This document shows positions 47,590 to 60,446 of a stretch of 64,000 nucleotides of DNA, piece by piece; within the stretch, counting starts at the first letter, position 1; each line of letters starts with the position of its first letter. The position numbers and the translations under genes are program-made. This DNA is from Herpomyces periplanetae (taxonomy: Eukaryota; Ascomycota; Laboulbeniomycetes; Herpomycetales; Herpomycetaceae). The notes below the pieces were generated by a model that made no database searches, was not told the DNA's origin, and saw nothing but the letters and a program-made list of their open reading frames with translations. The DNA is taken from positions 124,001 through 188,000 of the forward strand of contig WMKJ01000001.1 in assembly GCA_009733715.1 (NCBI GenBank), written 5' to 3'.

Positions 47590-49700
47590 ATGGCGCCATC
47601 ACCGCTTACGGCATCATCGTTAGCTCGTGCCAAAGACGATGTTCGTAAACTATTAAACAACGATCTACGAGCAATTTGTCGGGCAGAATTCTGTCCAGTA
47701 TCGGGCACTAAAGCGATACTACAAAGTCGTGTGAACGAGCGTACGTTATTACATGCTTAATGTTTTTCGTTGCAGTTGAGGTTAAAGTAGTAAACTAACT
47801 CAATTTGTTCTGTACAGTATTAAATAAAACATTTTCCAGGGGTGATTTTGTCGGATACAATCGATTAATTTACCGCATTAGTAACCGTGGAGCGTCGCCG
47901 TCGCCAGACTTTATATCCGCAGGCGAAATAAATCGACAATCAACGAATTTTATCAATACGAGTGCTACACACGGGTCTATGCCTATTGCGCCGGATCAAT
48001 TGAATACATTGACATTACTGTCATCGTTTGCACCACCACCAATTGAACCACCGTCAACAAACACACATACTCTTCCTCCGCTTGATTCGCCACACCAGAC
48101 TATTCACCCTTATCGACCGGTTCAACCAGCAACGGCTGCAAGTATACCGGTTAATGCAGTATGGTCGGAGTATCATCTAGACTTTGTGCCTAGTCCATTC
48201 TATATTATGCTGGAACCGTTAACATCGCTCGCGGAGCTTCCGGTACCAGCAGATCAAATGCAAAGGGTAGTAAGCTCCACTTTATGCTTGTCAACATCAT
48301 TAATAAATCGGATACGCATGGGAGGGTTGAGAATATTTTTATTTTGCACAACATTCCCGCCTACAACAGTGAAAAATGGAACACCATCACCAGCCAACCC
48401 AACGTTAATTGCTTTTCCTAGTTACGTTGAAGTGCGAGTGAACGGAGAAGAGGTACGATTTAACAGCCGTGGAGTCAAGAATCGACCGGGGACGACAAAT
48501 CCAGCAGATTTGACAAACCACGTTCGATTGATAAATGATTACCACAATATTTTGGATATAGCGTACTCCAAAACGGTCAAGGTTTGTGAAGAGAAACGGG
48601 TTATTGGGGAATTGAAGATACAAAAGGTGAAATATTAAATTAAGCTAACGTATACGTGGGGGGGCGAAATGGATGGGTACTTATTCGTATAGAAGCACCT
48701 TTACCAAATATTTTTAGTGCGAAAGATTCCTGTGCCTGAGTTGGTGAGACTTATACAAAGTCGACCAGCTATTTCAAAGGATTCAGTACTTAAACAATGT
48801 AAGTGGGAAAACCTAGCAGATGGACGGGGAGAAATTGAGCTTTGGGAGTATACGGTATGTTAACATGTGTGAAGTTGCATCGAAAAAGTATGATGCGGAA
48901 GTTGAAGCAACTTCGGTAGTTATGTCCCTGCGCGACCCGTTGTCGATGGTTAGGATTAGTTTGCCGTGTCGGACGAAGAATTGTCGGCATAATCAATGTT
49001 TTGATGCATACTCATTTTTGCAATTACAAAAGCAAGCGCCTACGTGGACCTGTCCCATATGCTCTAAACCGGTGATATTTGAACATTTAGCCGTTGACGA
49101 GTAAGTCTAGATGATAAAGAGTTGTAAGAAGAAGGGAGGGAATAGCTTATTGAAGTAAAATAACGAAATAGGTACTTTGCAGAGATACTCCAGTGTACGA
49201 GTCGAACGATTGATCAAGTTAACATTGAATCGAATGGAGCATGGTCAGTTCGGGATATATCGGAGGAGAGTAACGGGGGAGGACGTGGTGAACAAAATTC
49301 ACAGGTGTACAAAGAGTATGATGTGATCAACTTGGAAGAAGTTGGTAAAAGTGAGAACGGTAACGGTATAATAAAAGCTGGAAATTCTTTAACACCGCAC
49401 GGAATGTTACCTACACCATCATCTCCCGTACGTGAACCAGGCACAACGGAAGTAGAGAGGGGAAATATATCGAGATGTGGAGGTAGTTCATCATTAAAAA
49501 GGACTAGGGAAGTGATTGATCTTACATTCTTATCGGATGACGAGGTCAATGATGTTAACGAATACAGCGCAAGCAACAACGGAAATGGACACGTAGGGGG
49601 AGGGAGCAGAACGGTGGGATCACGAACGAGTGGAAGTGCTAAAAGTGGAATAGAACCGGCAGCGAAGAGACATCAAGCGCAAGGTATAGACTATGGATAG
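47590..49700 (+). CDS. SIZ1: SUMO E3 ligase of the Siz/PIAS family
   Basis: Five exons (47590-47740, 47818-48585, 48718-48798, 48875-49100, 49172-49700) give 584 aa. An N-terminal SAP-like segment (about 12-55) binds DNA. The PINIT domain follows (FYIMLEPLTSLAELPVP to ILDIAYSKTVKVL). The SP-RING reads VRISLPCRTKNCRHNQCFDA, then WTCPICSKPVIFEHL and VDEYFAEIL. The C-terminal tail carries a SUMO-interacting motif, REVIDLTFLSDDE. The protein transfers SUMO from Ubc9 to chromatin or septin substrates. The exon-2 donor is GTGAAG, chosen because it alone gives the right phase. Siz1 and Siz2/Nfi1 cannot be told apart here. Confidence 0.9.
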
Positions 49701-50733
49701 TTGAAGATTTTGAGATTGTCGTGAAATTTAATAGAAGTGAAGGTAATCGATGTGCCTGGGCATGCCCGGCTAGGTTACGATTCACGGGCAAGATGAGCAA
49801 TCAGAGCCGGCAGGTTTACGCAAAAAGAGGTGAATGGGTTGATGGATGAATGGAAGGATGGATTCCAGGTCAAGTTCAGGGCGAGCAGACGGCCTGACGC
49901 TGTAAATAAAGTGAGCAGCACGACTGGCCGGGGAGGGAGAGAATGATACACTAATGGAGGGAAACATACATCTAATCGGAAAGCGAAGAACAAGGGAGAC
50001 GATGATGTACGCAAGCACGCACGCATAAACTGTTCAAAATTGTATGCTCGATAAGTGTAAAGGCGCAAACGGCAGCGCAACTATGAGCGAAGGGGTAGTA
50101 AAAGTAGCAGAAATTTGCCCTGACGATTTAGCAGAAAGGGGGAGGGGGGGAAAAGGAGGAATTATTTTGGTCAAGAATTCCAGCACATGCTGTTGAATAA
50201 TGTTGAGGAAAATGAATCTTGGGCCAAGGCATCGGAGAGTTTACGCGCGCACACAGAAAGTGAGCGGCGTCAAGACAAAGTTGGACAAAAAGTACGCATG
50301 TCAAGGCAAAGGGCAATGAGATAGCAGAACATGGGAGTATAGTAGAGGTTAGCATAAACGAAGTTGAAAGCAGTACATAAAGAATGGTGATAGCGGAGAG
50401 AGATTAAGGGAAAAAAAAGATGAAGGGAATTGAACTGGGCGGGGCAAATAGGGCAAAATTACAAAAGGGAAAGCTGATTAACGGGGGCGAGAGTAGATGG
50501 AATGAAATAAGATGATGCCGACATAGAGAGAGATAAATTAACTTGAGACCAAACGGGTCACACCGCGCGAAAGTTGCAGCACAGGATCGCATACAGTGCC
50601 GTTAAGTGCAGCGATACCGGATTAAACCCATGAAATGAAGCGGAAGGGATGGGGCTAAGGCTGAAAATAGCGGGGGATAGGGCTAAAGAGAATACGTGCA
50701 TGGGGGAGGAAACCCGAAAGAGACAGCGTTCAG
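49701..50733. other. Intergenic between convergent SIZ1 and ERG3
   Basis: About 1 kb, A/G-rich on the plus strand. Possible long ERG3 and SIZ1 3'UTRs. No gene or structured RNA was recognised. Confidence 0.4.
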
Positions 50734-51881
50734 CTAGGCAATAGTTGAGGATTTTCCAGTCGCAGATGATTTGTCGTCCTTGTAGCATCTATCATCAGTA
50801 CCCTCGACCTGAGCCACTACCTTTTCCATTTCGCGAACTTGGCGTTGCCATTCCGTCGGGGCAATTTTGGATTCGCGATGAAAAAGCTCGGAATTAGGAC
50901 GACGATAACTGCCGCCTATCCGATCCCACAGGGTAGTGAACTGACCAAAGTTATAGTTAAAGTATAAATGATGAATAGTGTGACAGGCTGCACCATTGAC
51001 AACAGAAGAGTTTGCAATGTATTCACCGTCATGTATCAAGATAGTCCATATGTTGACAAAGAGAAAAAGTGCAACGTAAATGCACTTTTGCATGGGAAAA
51101 ATAAAGGCGAAAAGATGGTAAGGACAACTTTGTAGAAAACCATCAACGGGATGAAAAGCATGAGAGGCAAAGGGAGAGGGTGTAATCCAGCGGTGATGGG
51201 GTTTGTGAAGGTGTCGATAGAGGAGGGGATGGTGTAAAGCACGGTGTATAACGTAAATGCAAAGATCAGTAAAAGTGACGAATAATATCAACTGTGCCCA
51301 TGAGTACCATGGCCCTGGACCTTCGGAGGGTAGATCGTAAAGACGAGAGTAACCGCGAACTTCGAGAAGGAATAAAGGTGTAGTCAACAAGGCCATGACG
51401 GGTAGAGCGCGAAGAGCAAGATGTATCTCCTGACGAACTTGGTTAACGAGGAATTTTGGATGGTTAAAGGTGGATTTATCAAAGATAAATTGATAGGACA
51501 AGCTTGCCATTATGAAATAGGCACAGACACCGAATATCCTGGAAATGAGTAGAGATAGAATAGCGAGTTAGCTTGCTCAGCTTGTGAACATGACGAATAG
51601 CAAGAGGCGTACATACACACACACACACGCATAAGAAGTAATACACACGTAAGAGTTCAAACTCACCAAGTTATAATGAACAAGCTAATGGCCTGGCGAA
51701 AGATATGATCGCGGGGCCAAGCAGCGCGATACGCCCAGGCGGACGGGGGAAAAGCTAAATACTGACTGGCGGGGCGATAAACCCAGTCTGAAGTGGACGA
51801 AGCGTTAAGAGCGCCAGGGGCGATGTAAGCATAGAGCCGATCGAAAATGTACGTATCAAAAGCCTCGAGTACAATGTCCAT
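50734..51881 (-). CDS. ERG3: Sterol C-5 desaturase Erg3
   Basis: Exons 51881-51667 and 51538-50734 give 339 aa, with a GTGAGT donor and TTCCAG acceptor. The three histidine boxes of the fatty-acid hydroxylase fold are complete: HRALHH, HKPHH and HTIHH, with the flanking FASHAFHPVDGFLQS. Hydrophobic helices and the end GGSYRRP place it in the ER membrane. It introduces the C5-C6 double bond in late ergosterol synthesis using a di-iron centre and cytochrome b5. Length matches yeast Erg3 (365 aa). The start is the Met of MDIVLEAFDTYIFDRLYAYI. The intron contains a short CA microsatellite. Confidence 0.94.
51611..51630. repeat. Short CA microsatellite inside the ERG3 intron
   Basis: About 20 bp of AC units (acatacacacacacacacgc) within the 128-nt intron. 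Confidence 0.75.
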
Positions 51882-53064
51882 TATGGAAATGGTAGAAACG
51901 CCCAATAGGTACTGTAAGTTAATGATGCAACCAAGCGGACTAAACGAATTGACAAATACGAGGATAATAGAGTGTGTTGGTTGAGCGCGGAAAGTGTCAT
52001 AAAATGTGCACGCGCGTTCGCTCACAATCAGAAAAACAATTTAGGGATGAATTATTGTGCAAAGAGCTTAAGGAAATGCGTATATATGTGTACGCGCGTG
52101 CACAGGTTGGAATCGGTGAAAAAAACGCCTTGAGACAAGGCTGATATACGAGCACACCAACACCCACACAATGAATGAATAGTGTAGGATTACGAACAAT
52201 TACGCGACTAGTGATTAAGAATGTAGTATTGGTGTTAGATAAAAAGCGTAGGTGGTAATGGGATAAGAAAATACTAAGCGTGAAACGGGTGCGAAGAAAA
52301 TTTAAAATTCCTTGTGCGGGGGACTCCCTATTTATAGGCGTTAGATAGGCGGTCCTTCTGACGAGGATAATTGTTTACAAAAGCAAAAGGAACAATCCCT
52401 TTGTATGGGACCCACTCACGCGCCCTGCGTGCGGGTGGGTGAAGGAGCCGGTAGGCAGTGGGGTAGGCAGGGAAATGGGCGGAGTTAAAAGTAACGACGT
52501 CATGGAAAATAATTTAGAATGGTAGTGCGTTAAGCGAGAAAAAACCAATACGCGACCCAATAATTTAAAGTCCAGATGAAGTGACGCGATGTGATTTAGA
52601 TGAGATGGTAAATGTGGGTCCGTGTGGATGAGACGAGACGGTATTATGGAGTCAGGTGCGACCCTCGATTAAGTGTTTCGCGATAAGTACGAAGAGTAAA
52701 TTGGACTACGTGATAGTTGTAGACCAAATGGCACGGTTAAAATTGGGATAAAGTTCAAAGAATTCTCGTAGTACAAGCGATATTGTAATACGTGATTGGC
52801 AAGTATTCGTCATAGCTGAGCCGATTACGCTGGTGTTGCATGATTGTACACACCTATGCAGGTATGGGACAGCCATGTACACGTAGTAAAGTAAGTGTAC
52901 ACGGATGCGTAGCGCAGGTGAGGTGAATACACAAGAAAATGGAGTTAACGGATGGATAGTGCAATGATAGGCGGACATTATATAAAACGGAAAGAGAAAA
53001 AACGGGACAGGAATATAAAAGGTGGGGCGTACAGCGTAAATGGACAAAAGGGAAAAGGTGAACA
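51882..53064. promoter_or_regulatory. ERG3 upstream region and CorA gene 3' flank
   Basis: About 1.2 kb. Nothing conserved was recognised; a spurious plus ORF lies at 52952-53311. Sterol-response or hypoxia elements were not identified by eye. Confidence 0.35.
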
Positions 53065-55395
53065 TCAAATCATGCGCATCCGCTTGGCCCAAAGAAGGGC
53101 TAAACAGACTACCAGAGCCAAAAAACCGACTATACTAAAAAACCAAGCAAGGCTAGGAGTATGCATTCCGGGAACTTCAACATTCATTCCAAACAATCCA
53201 GTAACAAGATTCAAAGGAACAAGTATCGTGGCAATCAGAGTCACCTTGCCCAAGGTTTCGTTAACTGTATTTCCCTGTCGCAAATTATCAACACTTATCT
53301 GGGCTAAATAATTACTGTGAGATCTTCCTAACATTTTCTCGAAATGCGCCAAATTGCTCATCATGGTAACTACGTGATCCTGAATATCACTGAGATAAAG
53401 TCCAACATCACCGTGAGGAGTAACCTCATACCGTTCATTACAACGTTTTGCGAAACCTTTTATTACGTCCGCTTTGCCGCCCAGTAAACGGATTAGCGAC
53501 ATGACTTTCTTTCTACATTCACCTATCCTTCTCAGTATAGCACGACTATCTTCAGCCCGGGCTACTAGAACTTCATCTTCTATGGCATCACTTTCCAGCT
53601 CAATTTCTCGTATAGGCGGCGCAAATGTATCAACTATATCATCTATTAAAGCGTAGCATATCCAATCAGCGCTCATTTGTAAATAGTCCCTTAATCGTCC
53701 CATTCTAGTCCGTACGTTTCTTGCGTGAGGATTCGCTGAGAATGAAAAAGTAACCAAACCCTCTCTAAATACTACCGCATAAACGTTAACTGGCTCCATA
53801 TACTCCGCTGAATGTTTATCCATACAATAGAATGAACGAAAGCTAACAAAGTAGTACAAGGGAAATAATTCGACTTTCTCCCTTGTTTCCTGCGTTGCAA
53901 TATCTTCCCGAGTTAAAGGGTGTATTCCGAATGCTTTACAAACGTTCATTACTGCATGATCCGGTGGATTTAACATATCAAGCCACCATACTCCTCCTGA
54001 TCGTATTGCCGGCTCAAATAATTCTTCTAAACGTTCTTCTTTCGCTAATAGTCCACAGAAGCTAGACGCAAATATAGTTTCCGACATTTCTGATGAAAAG
54101 AAAGTATACCTTGGTTGAGGATTAAGATATCTTTTAGTCCCGTCCATACTACCTGCGCATCCTTCACTTCTCCCTCCGCTCCCCTCTCCCGTTTCAAGTC
54201 CTGCATTACTTGTTACTGCAGCCACAGCTCCTGTCGCTGCCGCTGTGGCCCCCGTTGTCGCGGTTGCTGTCGTTGTAACGGCTGCAGCCGCTGTATTGCC
54301 TTTTCCCAAATCACCTTGACTAACTGAACTTGTTCTATTGGCATTAATCTTGGTATTTAACGCATTCTTCATTCTTCGTAACCGGTTAATTTCACAAATA
54401 CAATCTCCGTTTTTACCCAGTCCACTCTCTTTCACTTGACTTGTATCACCATCCCCATCATCACGACCAGCACCACAGCCAGCCTCATTAGCCCGATCAA
54501 CCACCTTAGTGCTAGCTTTTCCCAGGGCAAACTCCGTTATTGAGTTAGAGCTTAGTATAACTCTTTCGTGTAAGTCTCCTTGCACCACGCTATCTGATGT
54601 TTCACAAGCAAAATCTTTTACAATCTTCCCATCATCATCCTTTTCCTCTCCGCTTTCAAGGTCCGCTCCGTTTACCCCAACGCAACATGGAGAGCATGCT
54701 CCGTCAATATGATCGTGCAATGTGGATAGTATATACTCGTGTAAATCATCATAGTTAATTTTACACATACGCGTAGTAACAGGTGGCTGTGGGTAGCAAA
54801 CATCCTCTTCTGCCGAACTTCTATGCGATTGAGTATCATCATGTGCTTCATTACTTCGAGCTTCACTGAATGTAGGTCTTCGTCTTCTCGGCTCCATTAG
54901 AATGCTATCTCTGCCATCTCTATCTCCGCTAAGTCTTGTTCCACCAATATCACTGTGGGCAGCTCTACCATGCACATCTAATTCCCCCCCACTATCTAGT
55001 CCGGGTTTTGGCAGGGGAAATAATGTGCTAAAAGTTCCGGCACGTTCACGCCGACGATTGTCGGCAAAAGCTTCTACCGAAGAAGATGGTTGTCGATTGG
55101 AAGGATTTAACACGCTATTACTGCGAGAACCTGGCTTAAAGCAATCAAATTGACCACCCCCATGACTTCGAAAGCTAGCGCATCGAGTACCGTTAACGTG
55201 AGCACGAAAGTTGACCGGACAACATGGTTCTTGTTGTGACACATTTCCCCCACTATCAGATTTGATGCCTTCTTGATTTGAAAGGCTAGATTCGTCGGCC
55301 ACCTCCCTTGACGACTCGGATGAGCAGAGCAAACCGGTGGACGCGTCAATATCATCAATATCAATTTCAATACGATTAAAATCGCTTGCCGTCAT
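53065..55395 (-). CDS. CorA-family magnesium transporter, Alr/Mnr2 type
   Basis: A single exon of 776 aa starting at MTASDFNRIEIDIDD; the open frame extends to a GTG further upstream but the Met is preferred. A long, Ser/Arg/Asp-rich N-terminal region precedes the CorA domain, which starts at YTFFSSEMSETIF and has FGIHPLTREDIATQETREKV, FSFSANPHARNVRTRM and the ISVDNLRQGNTVNETLGKVT helix. Then come two C-terminal transmembrane helices, the first followed by the GMN signature (FGMNVEVPG). It should import Mg2+ at the plasma or vacuolar membrane. A Thr/Ala-rich tract lies near 54210-54310. Alr1 and Mnr2 cannot be separated without a tree. Confidence 0.93.
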   Translation of the reverse strand: MTASDFNRIEIDIDDIDASTGLLCSSESSREVADESSLSNQEGIKSDSGGNVSQQEPCCPVNFRAHVNGTRCASFRSHGGGQFDCFKPGSRSNSVLNPSNRQPSSSVEAFADNRRRERAGTFSTLFPLPKPGLDSGGELDVHGRAAHSDIGGTRLSGDRDGRDSILMEPRRRRPTFSEARSNEAHDDTQSHRSSAEEDVCYPQPPVTTRMCKINYDDLHEYILSTLHDHIDGACSPCCVGVNGADLESGEEKDDDGKIVKDFACETSDSVVQGDLHERVILSSNSITEFALGKASTKVVDRANEAGCGAGRDDGDGDTSQVKESGLGKNGDCICEINRLRRMKNALNTKINANRTSSVSQGDLGKGNTAAAAVTTTATATTGATAAATGAVAAVTSNAGLETGEGSGGRSEGCAGSMDGTKRYLNPQPRYTFFSSEMSETIFASSFCGLLAKEERLEELFEPAIRSGGVWWLDMLNPPDHAVMNVCKAFGIHPLTREDIATQETREKVELFPLYYFVSFRSFYCMDKHSAEYMEPVNVYAVVFREGLVTFSFSANPHARNVRTRMGRLRDYLQMSADWICYALIDDIVDTFAPPIREIELESDAIEDEVLVARAEDSRAILRRIGECRKKVMSLIRLLGGKADVIKGFAKRCNERYEVTPHGDVGLYLSDIQDHVVTMMSNLAHFEKMLGRSHSNYLAQISVDNLRQGNTVNETLGKVTLIATILVPLNLVTGLFGMNVEVPGMHTPSLAWFFSIVGFLALVVCLALLWAKRMRMI

Positions 55396-56680
55396 AGCGA
55401 TGTAGGTCACTAAATGCCAAACCGAATTCACTAATGCTTATTTTGGGAAGATTTTGAACGATCAGATTCTCAAAATTTGCACACCTGAAGCTTACACGGT
55501 GCTATCTCTTAATTAACTTTGTTTTAATTATCACACAATTAGTGATGAAATAACCCGTGGTTCATTCAAGTATAGGCACACGGACACTTGTTAGATTATT
55601 ATGATACCTCCGCCGCTTCTTCCTTTACATAACTCAGGGTACATGTTAGCAGGTGAAGAGAAACTCAAGGCAATACGGTCACACTAAACCATTAAAATTC
55701 ACGTTAATATACTCTTGGGAAATCTGGTAGAGGTGTGGTATGTAAAGGCATGGTTTTTGTTAAGTTTAACGTAGCTCGGTAGGACAAGCGAGAGCGGTGA
55801 ATCGACACAAATAAGTAGGTAGGGGTTAAACGATAACAATTCTATTAAGTACGAATCTGCCAACGCACGCATGCACGCACAGACGTACATACGCACACAA
55901 GCATGAACACGCGACTAAATACAAGTAAACTAGTAGAGGATAGTCGGGACTTACATTCAGATGTGCTGAAAAGAAGAATGATCGGCCAAGATAAGCAGAA
56001 GCATTTACGACACCAGTGAACAGAAAACCTTGGACCATTGTTCATATACGTGAATTGGTGGGAGAAAGAAAAAAAGATAAAAATCCCTATATACACGCGC
56101 GCGCGCGACTGAAGATATTAACGTATATGACAGACTGGGTAAAGTGAAATATATAGAGGAAAAAGATGAATAAAAATATTGAGAGGTTAGATTTGACGAG
56201 AGAATAAATTATGGCAAAAATATAATTCTGGTGATGAAATTTTCCAGATGATGTTAAGTAGGACATAAAACGTGCCGCGATGTGCGGTGGCGGAGAGTAG
56301 TGTGGCTTGGCATATTGAGTAGTATTGCACCCCATCTTACTGCAAAAGGTATACGACATTCATCAAGGTAAGTAATCACCATATTACACCCCGCCACACT
56401 GTGGCACAGATTATTTCAACCGTTACCCATCAAAAGTATAGAGAATAACTCCTCGTCACCGCCACCGCCACAGCTATCCACTCCTGAACTGAACCGTGTC
56501 CCCCAGCACCACGTCAAATTCCGGACTCGTGACTGGTTTCACCGAGATTAGTCAATGTCATGTTGACCCGGCCTATGGGAACAATGTACCTCCGAAACCG
56601 CTTTGTTACGGGGGCTAGTGGAAGGATGTGGCTAGTGTTGGTAATAATTGAGTGCTGTGGAGGTTTTGTGGAGAAGTTAC

Positions 56681-56765
56681 TGGAGGGGAGGGAGGGGAAA
56701 AGGAAAGGGAAAGGGAAAGGGAAAGGGAAAGGGAGGGGAGGGGGAGGGGGAAGGGGAAGGGGAAA
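56681..56765 (+). repeat. Polypurine (GGGAAA)n and GGGGA tract
   Basis: About 85 purine bases with no pyrimidine or almost none, built of GGGAAA and GGGGA units. Able in principle to form triplex or G-quadruplex structures. Confidence 0.85.
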
Positions 56766-57794
56766 GTGCAAAATGAGAGGTGAAAAGGAACTGGAACGGA
56801 AAAGAGGGAGAATGAAAGAGAAGTCAATAAAGAATCTTGTGCCTCTCCTGACATGTGTAAAGCTCGGATTTCGTGACTCGCTACTATACACCGCCTACAC
56901 CGCCACACACGGTCTGTTCATAACTTTCTGCGCCCATTTACGCACACCTATACACTTTTTGCCCTTTGCCTCTGCCTCTGCCTCTGCCTTCCCCTCTTCT
57001 CCCCTCTCTTCCCCTTTCCCTACTTTCCTGTTCTATTCCGCTCCAATAAAATTCTTAGCCTCTCCTCGGGCTTGTACCTCCCATGTCCTGTTTTTCCTGT
57101 GTTTCGTCGACTTTCCTTTCACACTGCACTTTGTGTAATCTGCTCGTACCCTTTTCCACAGTTATTTATCTTCATCATTTCCCCTTAATGCGCCACTTTT
57201 CCCTTCATCACCCAATTTTTTCTTCGTGTATACTCAATCACGTGATCAACCTTTTATTCTGTGCTCATTACCATCATCATCATCACTACTACCATTTTCT
57301 TCCTTCTCTTGTTATCCCTTTTCCTTCATTACCCTCTGCCTACATTATCTTAATGAACCTAACTGACTTGGAATTCTTTAATTCCTCTTAACCTTGTAAC
57401 GGATTCTCTCTCTTTACATGTTAACCGTTTCCCATTTACCCTTCTCCGGTAAATGCTACCAATACTGGCTCTTTAATTACCCTTTTCCTTTTCACACTAT
57501 CACTTACGTTAAGTATACTCATTACCCGGAATCTTATAAATTTTACCTCAATCATACCCTTCATCCTTCAAATTATTACATCTACCATACCATCACTCAC
57601 ATCTTACATCTTACCACTTACAACTTACCCGCGCGTTACAGGGTAACATAATCTCTTCTAATTCATGTATAACCTTCTTTCATCGTTTCCTCAATCATGC
57701 CTTACCTCTCTTATACGCCTTCGTTATTCGCTTTCACAAATCGGAATCGTCTACTAAACCAACTTCGATAGCTCAATAAATACTTGTTCCGCTT

Positions 57795-57832
57795 GTATGC
57801 ATGCATACATTTATGCATGTATGCATGCATAC
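57795..57832. repeat. Two copies of a 14-bp perfect palindrome
   Basis: GTATGCATGCATAC occurs at 57795-57808 and again at 57819-57832, separated by ATTTATGCAT. Each copy is its own reverse complement. The sequence is part of a TGCA-rich run. Confidence 0.85.
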
Positions 57833-60446
57833 ATGACATTTATTAGAATATTTATTGATTTTCGCAATCTTTCCTTAACCTTACTCATCTTCCCGTTATT
57901 CCCACAGTTAAATCGTACTACCCATTGCCATTGTTCGTAGAATGATCATCCTTTATACTCATTATCATGTTATTCTCCTCCCATGTAAATTGTCTATTTA
58001 CTACACCCCCTCCACAACGCACCAACTACTATTATCTAAGTCAATATTCTCCTATACATAACAACCTTAACTTGTCAAGTTTTCCCAACTTCTTCCAAAC
58101 CTTCCCTTCCCACAGCCTCACTACACCGACATTCATTCATACCAAAACCTCTACCAACTTCACATTTATTCTTCTATCCGTTAAAAACTCCTCCCCATAT
58201 GCCATGAAACAAAATATTCGGCATCAAGCTTCATCCGCTATTCTCACCTTTCATTGGTTAAACCGACGCGTTTCATGTTGACTTACCTCGTTAACTCTAT
58301 ACATTACTCCGCTTAACTCACCCTGCTGCTTTATTCACCCGTTCGATTTATCCACCACTTGCTAATTATTCCTTATGCCCGCTTCTCACGAGATCCTCTT
58401 GACCCTAAAGCCCATCAATTTTAGCCCCTCCCCTGACCAGCTTTTCATACATCCACACCTAGAACTTCCTTCATCAGATACTCTGAAAACTACACCCATG
58501 CTCCCTAATCTACCCTCTCCTCTTACTAACCCTTCCTCCGTTGTAATTCTCTTTCATTCACCAATCCGTAATTCTCTGATACTGCTGTTTTTAACCACCT
58601 TGGCATAACCTTGGACGTTTTATCTACTAAATTTTCAATTCTTTGTCCATATACGTATTTATTTTTCACCATCTTAGTACAATAACCAAACCATAAATTC
58701 TCCCACCATAATTTAATTTTCGATAACCTTGTTAACCCCGCTCAGTTGCATCAAATAAAATTTACCGTTTACTATAAATATTTACAATTTCCACTTAGTC
58801 CGGAGTTCCTGCTATTAAAATTTCCCCCATACAATCTTTTAGTACGACCACTTACTAATAGGCCCAACTAACTTGGAACATGAAATTCATTTTATACTCA
58901 TTCGTAGCCACAAGTTTCTAATTTTCAAAATTACCATTGTCTATTACTCCATTTCTGTAGCATTTTAGTCTTTCGTCTATAAATATCAAAAGCACCCGAG
59001 CATATCAAAGAAATATTTTCATACGCACCATATTACCCTTTCCATAAATTCTAAGCTCAACCGGTAAAGTGTCTCGGTACCAAATCTCCCATTCACAACT
59101 TCGGCCCGAACTTACCCCCATCGCACCTGCTCTGTGTACCCTACTATTTAGTGCATGTTTCCCAAATACCAGCCGACTAGCCGGTAATCCACTCGATGTT
59201 AGCTTGGCAATTTCCATGCCGATCGGTAGGACCTATTAGTCAACGATTCTCGGTATCATGTTAGATTAGCTATATTGATTGAATAAATCATCAATTTAAT
59301 CATTCAATCAACTAATTCCCCACTTCATCTGTTCATCCCGACTCTCTCAATCACTACACTTTTTCTTAATACTCTCCAAGTTCAGTAACTCCCAACAGCC
59401 GGCTCTTCTATTTTACAATGTCTACCGAGTGCCGACTTATGCATGCGTCTATTAGATAATACTTTCCTTTAATTTCACTACGGTGAAAATTCACTCGCTT
59501 GCCCATTCACTGCCTCTCTCACTCGCTCGCTAATTAATATTTCAACTAAAAATAGTCTCGTCTTTCATCTTTTCGTTAGTACGTTACTTCCCCTTAGATG
59601 ACTAAGCACAATTAGGTTAACTCGACCGCCCCCCCAATTTCCACTATAAATATCTGATGCACCCTCATTCTTCTAAAACTTCGAATCTGTCACATTATCT
59701 ATTGTAATTTTCATCTTTCGCACTCTTATCATCACTTTTTTTTATCCTTTCCTTAACTTCCTCCGTTTTCTTTTTTGTCCTTCACCGTTTTGCTCTGAAT
59801 ATTCTACTCTCCGCTTTAGAGCTTCGGCCTCATTAGTCTCTTATCATTTTACTTTAATATCTACTCATTCGTAGATTTCTATTTCCTGTGTACTCGTTTT
59901 CCCTTCTTTCGACTTGTAATAGAGTCGTGTCTCCTTCGTATATGCAAATATAAACGTTTTCCTTATTTTTCTACTATCCTTTCCACTTTCTTCCCTTTCT
60001 AATCCTTCTTACAACTTTGTTTGTTCAAATTAACAAACTTTAACTTCATCCGCCAACCATCCCTTCAAAGGATTACCGATTTCTCCTCTATTTTCATACA
60101 TTTTCACCCGAGGACTCCAGACTCATCATTTTACAAAAGCCTCTACCTTTCTTCGTCTTAATACGCCTTCATTTCCCACGATATAACCCTTTTTTTCTCA
60201 CTATCTCACCCAAATCGAATTTAACACCGCTTTTGAGGCTCAATAAGCATCCGATTTTGGTCTTAGCATATCTTATTCTTACCGGTGAAAACTTCTGTCA
60301 TACGCTTGTTAAGCAGACCTATCTTCCTTTTTTTCTAGACCTTTTTTCTGCCCGTGCTTCGTTGGTAGGAAAATCACCAGGAATTACTGTGCAAGTTTCT
60401 CGGACTTATTGTGTCACTTGTAGCCCTACTTCGTTGCTTGCTCGCT

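Larger units (their letters stand above)
55396..60446. other. 5-kb gene-poor region with polypurine/polypyrimidine switch
   Basis: From 55700 to 56860 the plus strand is purine-leaning. After about 56880 it becomes T/C-rich until the Edc1-like start. This fits outward-directed pyrimidine-rich leaders of the CorA gene and the Edc1-like gene from a shared promoter near 56.9 kb. The ORFs are skew-driven and low-complexity. TCACGTGA lies at 57238-57245. No RNA or transposon was recognised. Confidence 0.45.

Noticed and set aside
48799-48888. Reading straight through to a GTATGT donor at 48855 in SIZ1
   Set aside because: Would need a 34-nt intron; splicing 48799-48874 keeps phase with a normal 76-nt intron and a TTAAC branch site.
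56560-57138. 192-codon plus-strand ORF
   Set aside because: Driven by the GGGAAA/GGGGA repeat and the following T/C-rich stretch; Lys/Gly runs then Ser/Phe/Pro runs, no conserved motif.
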